Of a DNA stretch of 41,290 nucleotides, positions 7,527-15,802 are shown piece by piece (position 1 is the stretch's first letter; every line of letters starts with the position of its first letter). The DNA is from Candidatus Mediterraneibacter tabaqchaliae (lineage in GTDB: Bacteria; Bacillota; Clostridia; Lachnospirales; Lachnospiraceae). The position numbers and the translations under genes were made by a program. The stretch lies in the NCBI GenBank assembly GCA_019120595.1, contig DWUV01000054.1:1-41290 (forward strand). The letters run 5' to 3'. Below the pieces are notes generated by a model. The model searched no databases and was not told the origin of the DNA. It saw only the letters and a program-made list of their open reading frames with translations.

Positions 7527-8903
7527 TTACTCAAGAGCTCCTGCGCACTTCTCCCATACTTCCTCAAGCTGTGACTGCCACTCGTCAACAGTCATGTTGC
7601 CTGTGCTGATGGAATCGATAACACCGTATACAGAACCTTTCATGTCAAGTCCTTCGATCGGAGCTGTTGTTGCCCATGTACCTGTTACAGCAACAACATC
7701 ATCGCCTGTCTGGAAGCTTGTCTTGATAACGCCTTCCGGAAGCTTGTCAGCCGCACCCTTGACCGGAACAACGATCGGAGCGTCAGACTCTTCGCCTGTC
7801 TCAGCGTTTGTTGTCTTGTTTGCAAGGCAGAGGTCTACAACTGTATCAGAATACATAAATTTGATAAACTCTTTTGCAAGGTCGATGTTTTCTGCATCTG
7901 ACGGTATCCACATCTGCTCTGTAAATGTGTAGACAGCCTGGCTCTCATCAGCGCTCCACTTCGGAACACCCATCACGCCCCACTCGAAGTCAGCCGGTGT
8001 GGAGTTTGCCATCTCGCCTACTACCCAGCTTCCGTTCGGCATGAAGAGCGCATCGCCGTCGATAACAGCCTGCTGGTTGATCTTAAACCCACCGTCTGTG
8101 TTCGCGTTGGATACTGTATCAGCAAAGATGTTGTCAGAAGATACGAGCTGTGCTACTGTGTCAAGCACTTTTCTTCCTTCTTCAGATGACCATGTGTTTG
8201 CGTCATAGCTGAGCGCTTTGTTGTAGAAATCTGTTCCGCCTGCCTGTGCGAGCATCGCATAGATCGTAGCGTCAAAGTATCCTGACTGCGGATATGTAAA
8301 GAGTGAACGTCCGTCAGCCTTAGCCTGCTGTCCGAGTGCGAAGAACTCGTCCCATGTAGTCGGGAGCGCGTACTGTTTGCCCTCTCCTACAAGAGTCGCA
8401 TTGTACCAGAAACCTGTCTGAGTATAGAAGATCGGAGCCAGATAGATCTTTCCGTCGCCGTACGGCTGAGCCGCTGTTCCGTCGAGGATGCCGTCCAGCA
8501 TCTTGTCAGCAAGTTCGCCTTCAAAGACATCAGAGATATCTGCAACTGCATTTTCTTTCAGCATTGTCTCTGTAAAGCCGCTTTCCTGTCCCAGGTTGTA
8601 GTAAACAACATCCGGTACATCGCCGTTCTGGATATCTCTTGTAAGCACTGTGTCCAACTCGGAAGAAAGCGTCAGTTCCACTTCTGCTCCTGTCTCCTCC
8701 TCGAACGCTGCTACGATCTTCTCCCAGATGTCAGCGCCGTTACCGCCTTCGAAAGCTGCTACCTTCAGGACATCACCGCTGCCGCTGTCGTCTTTTCCCC
8801 CATCTGAGTCATCGCCGCCGCTGCCGCATGCAGCAAGACTCCCGACAGCCATAGCGGATACCATCGTTACAGCCAGAAATCTTTTCAGTAAATCCTTTTT
8901 CAT
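7527..8903 (-). CDS. Extracellular sugar-binding lipoprotein of ABC importer
   Basis: A 458-residue solute-binding protein of the UgpB/MalE-like family that delivers a sugar to the permeases encoded downstream. The signal peptide ends in lipobox LAAC with Cys26 as the lipidated residue, followed by a flexible Gly/Ser/Asp linker. The mature part shows the family pattern, including DKMLDGILDGTAAQPYGDGKIYLAP and LFMPNGSWVVGEM, where an aromatic Trp can stack on sugar. The ribosome site AGGAGG lies 8 bp before the ATG. The gene is first in the operon, divergent from the AraC regulator. Specificity cannot be read from sequence. The GH112 gene in the same cluster suggests lacto-N-biose, galacto-N-biose or a related disaccharide. 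Confidence 0.92.
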   Translation of the reverse strand: MKKDLLKRFLAVTMVSAMAVGSLAACGSGGDDSDGGKDDSGSGDVLKVAAFEGGNGADIWEKIVAAFEEETGAEVELTLSSELDTVLTRDIQNGDVPDVVYYNLGQESGFTETMLKENAVADISDVFEGELADKMLDGILDGTAAQPYGDGKIYLAPIFYTQTGFWYNATLVGEGKQYALPTTWDEFFALGQQAKADGRSLFTYPQSGYFDATIYAMLAQAGGTDFYNKALSYDANTWSSEEGRKVLDTVAQLVSSDNIFADTVSNANTDGGFKINQQAVIDGDALFMPNGSWVVGEMANSTPADFEWGVMGVPKWSADESQAVYTFTEQMWIPSDAENIDLAKEFIKFMYSDTVVDLCLANKTTNAETGEESDAPIVVPVKGAADKLPEGVIKTSFQTGDDVVAVTGTWATTAPIEGLDMKGSVYGVIDSISTGNMTVDEWQSQLEEVWEKCAGALE

Positions 8904-8937
8904 ATCTTTTACCTCCTTTTATTTACTGCGTGGTTTT

Positions 8938-8966
8938 ATTCTATAACACTTTGTGCTTTTTTTCCA
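8938..8966 (-). promoter_or_regulatory. Candidate promoter of the sugar ABC operon
   Basis: On the minus strand: -35 TGGAAA (8961-8966), a 17-bp spacer, -10 TAGAAT (8938-8943). The weak -35 fits an activator-dependent promoter. The perfect palindrome CCATATGG (8964-8971) overlaps the -35 and could be part of the site for the divergently encoded AraC protein. Confidence 0.5.
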
Positions 8967-9017
8967 TATGGATATTGGTTTTTCTTTTATAAATATTGCT
9001 ATTTTGTTTTATTAGCT

Positions 9018-9042
9018 AAAAAAAGAAGCGGCCCACGCCGCT
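9018..9042 (-). terminator. Minus-strand terminator-like hairpin in the divergent region
   Basis: Read on the minus strand, AGCGGC (9042-9037) pairs with GCCGCT (9032-9027) over a 4-nt loop, followed closely by seven T (9024-9018). It would stop leftward transcripts arising inside or upstream of the AraC gene before they reach the ABC operon. The ABC operon promoter at 8938-8966 lies beyond it, so it looks like an insulator rather than an attenuator. Confidence 0.55.
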
Positions 9043-9128
9043 AATACATCTTAATTTTGTAGATAAATGCCAAAAATAATTGTGCATAATATCTAATCCA
9101 TATATTTCCAAATACTGTTTTATAATTC

Positions 9129-9156
9129 TTGTTTTTGAGATTTTTTCGTATATAAT
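9129..9156 (+). promoter_or_regulatory. Candidate promoter of the AraC-family gene
   Basis: -35 TTGTTT (9129-9134), a 16-bp spacer and a perfect -10 TATAAT (9151-9156), about 100 bp upstream of the AraC start codon. The surrounding sequence is strongly AT-rich. Confidence 0.55.
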
Positions 9157-9257
9157 AAAATTAAAATCAGAACTGCAGATCATCCCGTCCGCAAAGAGCG
9201 AAACAGCAAAGAAGAGCAAAACAACAAAAATAGAAGAAACTGAAAGAAGGAGATTTT

Positions 9258-10088
9258 ATGAGCCACAGACATTATTCAATACAGGACACCCCGATACCTC
9301 AGATCGATATACGACTTTTGTCAATCTCCCTGTGTATAGACGACAAAGACTGGTCAAGTGTTTTTCATACGCATCATTTTACGGAATTATTTTATGTCCT
9401 GGAAGGGGCAGGCAAATTTCTCCTGCGCGACGAGACCCTGAAGATCAAAGCAGGGGATCTCCTGGTCATCCCTCCGTACCTGGAGCACACCGAGCGGTCC
9501 GGTCCGAATACGCCTCTGAAATATTACGCGCTGGGCCTCGACGGCATTGCCTTCCAGTCTATGGATGATCCCGGTTCTGTGAAGGTATTCTCTAATTTTG
9601 ACTGCCAGCCCTCAGTGGAGGACCTGATCGGGCAAATCTACCGGGAAGTGAAAGCCGAAAGCTACGGCTCTGACATGGTCTGCCAGAACCTTCTGGAAAT
9701 CCTTGTCGTCATGCTCATCCGGTCGCAGCAGCTCATACCGATCCCGATCAGCTCCGCAAGAATGTCAAAAGAATGCGCCGTGATCAAGGAATATCTGGAC
9801 GCGAATTATGCCGAACACATTACCCTCGACACACTCACGCGCCTGACTCACATGAACAAATATTACATGGCGCATTCTTTTGCTAAATTTACCGGGCTCT
9901 CTCCTATACAGTACCTGAACCAGCGCCGTATGGAAACCGCCTGCCAGCTTTTAAAGGACACGGATTTCTCGATCTCTGACATCGCGTCCTCGACCGGGTT
10001 TTCCTCACAGTCCTATTTCTCGCAGACGTTTCGGAAATATTACGGCATCACTCCGATCAAATACCGGCAGTCGCACGCGGGAGACTGA
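9258..10088 (+). CDS. AraC-family regulator with cupin sensor domain
   Basis: A 276-residue one-component regulator. Residues 30-105 form a cupin-type sugar-sensing fold (HTHHFTELFYVLEGAGKFLL, then KAGDLLVIPPYLEHTE). Residues 175-272 are the paired AraC helix-turn-helix motifs, ending in the typical ISDIASSTGFSSQSYFSQTF and FRKYYGITPIKYR. The start ATG follows GAAGGAG. It is divergent from the sugar ABC operon and convergent with the GH112 gene, so it most likely activates both when the imported sugar is present. Its stop codon lies in one arm of a 9-bp hairpin whose other arm carries the GH112 stop. Confidence 0.92.
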   Translation: MSHRHYSIQDTPIPQIDIRLLSISLCIDDKDWSSVFHTHHFTELFYVLEGAGKFLLRDETLKIKAGDLLVIPPYLEHTERSGPNTPLKYYALGLDGIAFQSMDDPGSVKVFSNFDCQPSVEDLIGQIYREVKAESYGSDMVCQNLLEILVVMLIRSQQLIPIPISSARMSKECAVIKEYLDANYAEHITLDTLTRLTHMNKYYMAHSFAKFTGLSPIQYLNQRRMETACQLLKDTDFSISDIASSTGFSSQSYFSQTFRKYYGITPIKYRQSHAGD

Positions 10089-10108
10089 CCGGTTCCCGGA
10101 CCGGTCAG
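10085..10108. repeat. Perfect hairpin spanning both convergent stop codons
   Basis: CTGACCGGT (10085-10093) and ACCGGTCAG (10100-10108) form a 9-bp perfect stem with a 6-nt loop. The left arm contains the AraC TGA stop and the right arm the GH112 TGA stop on the other strand. No T run follows on either side, so it is not a classical intrinsic terminator. It could still stabilise both 3' ends. Confidence 0.65.
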
Positions 10109-12267
10109 ATCTCGTACCAGATGATCTCGTTGGCAGCAAGATCCAGGTCAAAGCTGGATCCGTCGCCCCTGTAAACCGTGGTGCTCTGCGGTTCGTATGT
10201 ATTATTGACCACACAGTATTTCCCGTTTTTCACATAAGCATGTACTTCCACATTGTAGTTCGTGCTGAACCACTTGTGCAGCTCTTCCTCATCATGGGAA
10301 GCCCAGATGATGGAACGGTACAGGATACGGCTGTTCTCAAAGCTGTAGGGAAGCCCGCTGATATACACGCAGCGCCCGTCCCCAAAGCTGCGGACAGCCA
10401 TCTGCACTTCCTGGTCGCGCTGTACGAGGATTTCCGTCCCGTCAAGCGCATAGATATTCTTTTTGCCCTCTCCGAAATCAATATCCTTTGTACAGTCTGC
10501 TTTGATAAAATGATCGTGCTCGTCCCAGTTGTACTTATCTACATTCAGGGTGAACCCTGTCTCTTTCTCCACGCCCATCACAGTCGCAAGCTGGAAGAAA
10601 TGTCCCTCATACTGGTGCGCAGCCGGTTCTCCGACTCCGATAAACCCGCCGCCGTTGTAGATGAATCTCTTCACAGCAGTGATGATCTTCTCGTCTGTCC
10701 AGTTATCCCCGCCTGTATAAGCGGTATCCGCGTCGCCCACGTTCAAGATCACGTCGATGTCGTTCAGGATATCCGGATTCTCCCTGATATCGTCAAAACT
10801 GATGAACTTCACGTCGAACGGCGCGCCGCTCAGCGCCTCAATGACCCCTGCGTAGGAGTAGTTCTGTTTGTAGTAGATCGCGTGGTGCACCATATGGTTC
10901 CCCCATGCGCGCATCTTGCCCCAGCAGTTGAGGACTGCGACTTTTTTGATGCAGTACGGAGTCGTGCCTTTGATATTGTCATACAGTGTCCTGAACTCAT
11001 TGCATACACTCTCAACATAGTCGATGAATTCCGGGAACTGCATCGCAAGCTTCAGGTAACCGCCGTATCCGATCCTGTCGATGGGCTTCCTGAGGATCGC
11101 CCTTCTCGCTGTCACCCAGTTGACTTTCGCTTCTTTCACCGGATCCCCGCCCTCATGGAATGTATCCGGGAAGAAATACGGAAGGAAGCGCCCCTCTGTA
11201 TATCTGACTCCTTCGATATCGCTGATCAGCCTGAGAGTCGCTCCGTTTCCAACGCTCCCGACGACTGCGTCCAGACCGATGCTCTTGAACTCATCCATGA
11301 ACGGCTCCATGCCGATCCAGTGGTCGCCCAGGAACATCATTGCCTCTTTGCCGCACTCATGCGTAATGTCTACCATTTCCTTCGCCAGCTTCGCGACCTC
11401 TCTTCTCTGGAATGCCTGGAAATCACGGAATTCCTTTGACGGGATGCGGTAGGTATTGTTCATATAGCCCTGGTCGATGATAAATTCCGGACGGAACTTA
11501 TATCCTGCTTCCTTTTCGAACTGCTCCAGGATATACGGGCTTACGGATGCGGAATACCCGTACCAGTCCACATATTTCTCACGTGCAAGCTCGTCAAAGA
11601 TCAGGGTGAACTGATGGAAAAACGTCGTATAACGCAGCACATCCACATGCGGATTGTCTTTGATGAATTTCCGCAGACGTTCCATGGAATACTTATGTGT
11701 CTTCGGCTGGCGCACATCGAATGTGATCTGCTTTTCAAAATCTGTCCAGCCGTTTGTCACCGCATTGTACATATGTACCGGGTCCCACATGATGTACGCG
11801 AGGAAGCTCACCGTATAATCATGGAATTCCTCCGCGTCTGTTATCGTCACATTCCCGCTCTCCGGGTCATAGCTCCACTTTGACACGGGCACAACGTCCC
11901 CTGTCGTCCTGTCGATCACTTCCCACCATCTTGTGATATCGTCCCTGTCATTTACTTTGAGCATATCCGGGTACAGATGGTCCATCAGATGGATAGACAG
12001 TTCGCTCCCCACCGCCGTATAAAACGGGGTCATGATATACATCTGCTGGATCTCATCCGGGTTCGCTTTTGCCCATTCATTATCCTTTCTTGTCGTGTAA
12101 TATGTAGAATAGACTTTTGCATCTACTTTTTTCAGTTCTTCCGGATAATCCGTCCCATCGCAGTCACGGATGGCGTCAGCTCCCCACCGTTTCATCAGTT
12201 CCAGTGTCTCCGGCACAACGTCCAGATCTGTCGGTATTGTTACTCTTCCGCTCGTGGTCTCTTTCAC
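10105..12267 (-). CDS. GH112 beta-galactosyl-hexosamine phosphorylase
   Basis: A 720-residue cytosolic enzyme of glycoside hydrolase family 112, which uses phosphate to split a beta-galactosyl disaccharide into galactose-1-phosphate and the second sugar. The N-terminal barrel (1-450) contains FLGDHWIG with Asp315 as the probable general acid, matching the place of Asp313 in the Bifidobacterium enzyme. It also holds the conserved run GGDPVKEAKVNWVTARRAIL. A Rossmann-like middle domain (about 455-650) and a C-terminal beta domain follow. The length is normal. The start is GTG with GGGAGG 9 bp upstream. It has its own promoter (12301-12329). Family members split lacto-N-biose, galacto-N-biose or galactosyl-1,4-rhamnose; which applies here is not decided by what I can see. 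Together with the ABC importer it forms a mucin or milk glycan pathway. Confidence 0.93.
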   Translation of the reverse strand: MKETTSGRVTIPTDLDVVPETLELMKRWGADAIRDCDGTDYPEELKKVDAKVYSTYYTTRKDNEWAKANPDEIQQMYIMTPFYTAVGSELSIHLMDHLYPDMLKVNDRDDITRWWEVIDRTTGDVVPVSKWSYDPESGNVTITDAEEFHDYTVSFLAYIMWDPVHMYNAVTNGWTDFEKQITFDVRQPKTHKYSMERLRKFIKDNPHVDVLRYTTFFHQFTLIFDELAREKYVDWYGYSASVSPYILEQFEKEAGYKFRPEFIIDQGYMNNTYRIPSKEFRDFQAFQRREVAKLAKEMVDITHECGKEAMMFLGDHWIGMEPFMDEFKSIGLDAVVGSVGNGATLRLISDIEGVRYTEGRFLPYFFPDTFHEGGDPVKEAKVNWVTARRAILRKPIDRIGYGGYLKLAMQFPEFIDYVESVCNEFRTLYDNIKGTTPYCIKKVAVLNCWGKMRAWGNHMVHHAIYYKQNYSYAGVIEALSGAPFDVKFISFDDIRENPDILNDIDVILNVGDADTAYTGGDNWTDEKIITAVKRFIYNGGGFIGVGEPAAHQYEGHFFQLATVMGVEKETGFTLNVDKYNWDEHDHFIKADCTKDIDFGEGKKNIYALDGTEILVQRDQEVQMAVRSFGDGRCVYISGLPYSFENSRILYRSIIWASHDEEELHKWFSTNYNVEVHAYVKNGKYCVVNNTYEPQSTTVYRGDGSSFDLDLAANEIIWYEI

Positions 12268-12300
12268 AGTCTTTTACCTCCCTGTTTGTTTTATATATCC

Positions 12301-12329
12301 ATCATATTGCATAATGTCTCTCCCGTCAA
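12301..12329 (-). promoter_or_regulatory. Promoter of the GH112 gene
   Basis: On the minus strand: -35 TTGACG (12324-12329), a 17-bp spacer, -10 TATGAT (12301-12306), about 33 bp before the GTG start. No operator dyad was recognised around it. Confidence 0.6.
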
Positions 12330-12450
12330 TTTTCACTTTGCTGTCATTTTTATAATTCTTGCGAAGTTTAACATATCTGACAATAATTCGCACTAGTCCG
12401 GCAAGGATCCGTTCATGCCCCATACCGTCTGTGCGTTTCTCCAGCCGACG

Positions 12451-12507
12451 GAAAACATGCAGAAGGCTGCCGGCCGCCGCCCCCTGCAGCCAGAACCCCT
12501 CCTGCAT
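12451..12507 (-). terminator. Weak terminator-like hairpin after enolase
   Basis: Nested arms on the minus strand: ATGCAG (12507-12502) with CTGCAT (12462-12457), and GGCTGC (12491-12486) with GCAGCC (12470-12465), followed by GTTTTC. It is the only candidate terminator I see between enolase and the GH112 promoter. Pairing is interrupted and the T run is short. Confidence 0.35.
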
Positions 12508-12577
12508 CCTATACCTTTGTCCGCATCCAATACCTTTGTCCGCATCCTTTGCTCTATCCGCATCCTTTACTCCGGTT
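12504..12577. repeat. Degenerate tandem repeat, about four 18-19 bp units
   Basis: Units begin GCATCC at 12504, 12523, 12542 and 12560. The first two (GCATCCTATACCTTTGTCC and GCATCCAATACCTTTGTCC) differ at one base; the last two are more diverged. The repeat lies just beyond the enolase stop codon. A 119-residue open frame on the minus strand runs through it but looks spurious. Confidence 0.7.
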
Positions 12578-12589
12578 CTGTCTTTTGCC

Positions 12590-13936
<1,347 letters not shown>

Positions 13937-14014
13937 TTATGTATTTTCCCCCGGCGCCCCGGTTTCTATTCAAAAGAATATCCGAAAGCTGCCTGCCGGG
14001 CGTACGCACCGCAC

Positions 14015-14042
14015 AAAAAAACTGCACTCTACAAGAGTGCAG
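14015..14042 (-). terminator. Terminator overlapping the end of the aldolase gene
   Basis: On the minus strand CTGCACTC (14042-14035) pairs perfectly with GAGTGCAG (14029-14022) over a 5-nt loop, then seven T (14021-14015). The upstream arm and loop lie within the last codons and stop of the threonine-aldolase-like gene, so the operon ends abruptly. Confidence 0.92.
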
Positions 14043-15054
14043 CCAGTTTTTCCACATCTTCCATCCGGGTCGCCCAGCTCGTGGCAAACCGGACTACCGT
14101 GTGATCCTCATCCTTTTTCTCCCAGAAGCTGAAGACCACGTCTTTTTTCAGCTGTTCCATTTTCCCGTTTTCCAGTATGACAAAGACCTGATTGGTCGGT
14201 GAATCGATATAAAATCTATACCCTTTTTCCTTTAAGATCTGCTTCAGCCTGTCTGCTGTCACGATCGCATTTCTGCTGATCTCAAGATACAGGCCGTCCG
14301 TAAACAGTGCGTCAAACTGGACTCCCAGCAGCCGTCCCTTCGCCAGGAGCGCCCCTCTCTGCTTCACCATGGTCATAAAACGGGGCGGCATATTCCCTTT
14401 TGTAAACACTGCCGCTTCCCCGCACAGCGCCCCTGCCTTCGTGCCGCCGATATAAAACACGTCGCAGTACTCCGCCACATCCTTCAAAGTCACATCCGTC
14501 CCCTCTGCCGCAAGGCCATATCCAAGCCTCGCCCCGTCCATATAGAGAGGGATCCCGTATTGGGCGCATATGGCTGACAGCTCCGCCAGTTCGCCTTTTG
14601 TATACAATGTACCGTATTCCGTCGGGTGGGAAATATAGACCATGCCCGGGAACACCATATGTTCATGATTCTCATCTTCGTAAAATGAGCGCAGATAACC
14701 GGACAGGGCATCTGCCGATATCTTCCCGTCCTCCTGGGGAAGCACGAGCACCTTGTGTCCTGAACATTCTATAGCTCCTGCCTCATGGGAGCTGACATGA
14801 CCTGTCTCCGCCGCGATGACTCCCTCATAGGGTTTCAGCATCGTACTGATGACGATCTGGTTCGTCTGTGTTCCGCCTGTGAGGAAACAGATCTCCGCCT
14901 CCGGGCAGCCGCAGGCTTTTCGGATCTTCTCGGCAGCGGACGCACAGTAGGGATCTGTCCCGTATCCCGGGAGCTGTTCCATGTTTGTCTCCAGCAGCCG
15001 CTTTAACACTTTGTCATGGGCTCCTTCTGAATAATCATTTTCAAATACAAGCAT
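14029..15054 (-). CDS. Threonine aldolase-like PLP enzyme (beta-eliminating lyase family)
   Basis: A 341-residue fold-type I pyridoxal-phosphate enzyme of the low-specificity L-threonine aldolase group, which splits L-threonine or allo-threonine to glycine and acetaldehyde. The phosphate-binding FLTGGTQTNQ (residues 57-66), the cofactor-stacking His in GHVSSHEAGA, the Asp in YMDGARLGYG (Asp173) and the Schiff-base Lys206 in YIGGTKAGAL are all present. Its ATG overlaps the TAA of the flavin-reductase gene by one base (TAATG), implying translational coupling. It is last in a three-gene operon with the pyrophosphatase. Other beta-eliminating activities are possible, as the family is broad. Confidence 0.9.
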   Translation of the reverse strand: MLVFENDYSEGAHDKVLKRLLETNMEQLPGYGTDPYCASAAEKIRKACGCPEAEICFLTGGTQTNQIVISTMLKPYEGVIAAETGHVSSHEAGAIECSGHKVLVLPQEDGKISADALSGYLRSFYEDENHEHMVFPGMVYISHPTEYGTLYTKGELAELSAICAQYGIPLYMDGARLGYGLAAEGTDVTLKDVAEYCDVFYIGGTKAGALCGEAAVFTKGNMPPRFMTMVKQRGALLAKGRLLGVQFDALFTDGLYLEISRNAIVTADRLKQILKEKGYRFYIDSPTNQVFVILENGKMEQLKKDVVFSFWEKKDEDHTVVRFATSWATRMEDVEKLAALL

Positions 15055-15719
15055 TATCTCCCCGCCTTTCTGCCGGATGCCGGCTTCCTGGTTTTTCCGG
15101 CTTTTCCGCTGCTCCCTGATTTTTTCCTGCTCCGCTTTTTCTCTTTGAGCTGCAGCTTTTTTCTGACACTGTACCCGAAAGTGCCCAGCTTCTTTCCAAG
15201 TCCCAGATATTCCCCGTGGGAATACGCCAGAAGCCCTGTTTTGTTCAGTTCAAATTTGCCTTTCTCGTCCATGTACTCCTCATCCACCTGGACAGCAGTC
15301 ACTTCCGCAAGAAACATATGATGGCTTCCCAATTCCCGGACATCCGTTACCCTGCACTCGATATTCACCGGGGATTCCGCTATGACAGGAGCATATTCAA
15401 GGGATACTGCCTTTGCCTCTGTCAGCCTGCATTCCTTCCATTTATCCACATCTTTTCCTGACCGCACCCCGCAGTAATCTGTCGCACGGATCAGCTTCTC
15501 CGTAGTCAGATTGATCACAAATTCGCCGCTTTCCCGGATCATCTTGTAGGAGTGCCTTTCCGGACGCACGGAGATATAGACCATCGCCGGGTTGGTGCAC
15601 ACGGTCCCCGTCCACGCTACGGTCAGGATATTCGCATTCCCGCTCTTATCCGCCGTACTGACCAGGACCGCCGGCAGCGGATAAAGCATATTCCCCGGTT
15701 TCCAAACCTGTTTTCCCAT
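15054..15719 (-). CDS. Flavin reductase-like FMN-binding protein with basic tail
   Basis: A 221-residue protein. Residues 1-180 belong to the flavin reductase-like split-barrel domain, which binds FMN and reduces flavin or another acceptor using NAD(P)H (NILTVAWTGTVCTNPAMVYI, then RHSYKMIRESGEFVINL, and HHMFLAEVTAVQVDE). The start ATG has a perfect AGGAGG upstream; a longer in-frame reading to 15941 has no ribosome site and overlaps the pyrophosphatase gene. The last 35 or so residues are almost all Lys, Arg, Ser and Gly, which is not part of the domain and may bind nucleic acid or membrane. It lies 83 bp after the pyrophosphatase gene and is coupled to the aldolase gene. Confidence 0.88.
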   Translation of the reverse strand: MGKQVWKPGNMLYPLPAVLVSTADKSGNANILTVAWTGTVCTNPAMVYISVRPERHSYKMIRESGEFVINLTTEKLIRATDYCGVRSGKDVDKWKECRLTEAKAVSLEYAPVIAESPVNIECRVTDVRELGSHHMFLAEVTAVQVDEEYMDEKGKFELNKTGLLAYSHGEYLGLGKKLGTFGYSVRKKLQLKEKKRSRKKSGSSGKAGKTRKPASGRKAGR

Positions 15720-15802
15720 TTTATTTCCCTCCTGTAAACGCTGCTGTCTGTCTTCCGATCCTGCGGGCATCTCACGGCAAATCCGTTCGCGGTCCGGACT
15801 TT

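Noticed and set aside
5664-8903. Missing ATPase as evidence for a broken ABC operon
   Set aside because: CUT1 sugar operons in Firmicutes commonly lack their own ATPase and use a shared MsiK/MsmK protein.
8904-9257. 67-residue minus-strand frame (9016-9219)
   Set aside because: Runs through the terminator hairpin and the AraC promoter and has no ribosome site; the 354-bp gap is explained as a divergent regulatory region.
10240-11439. 399-residue open frame on the plus strand
   Set aside because: It is fully antisense to the GH112 gene, has no ribosome site and no recognisable domain; the complementary strand encodes a strongly conserved enzyme.
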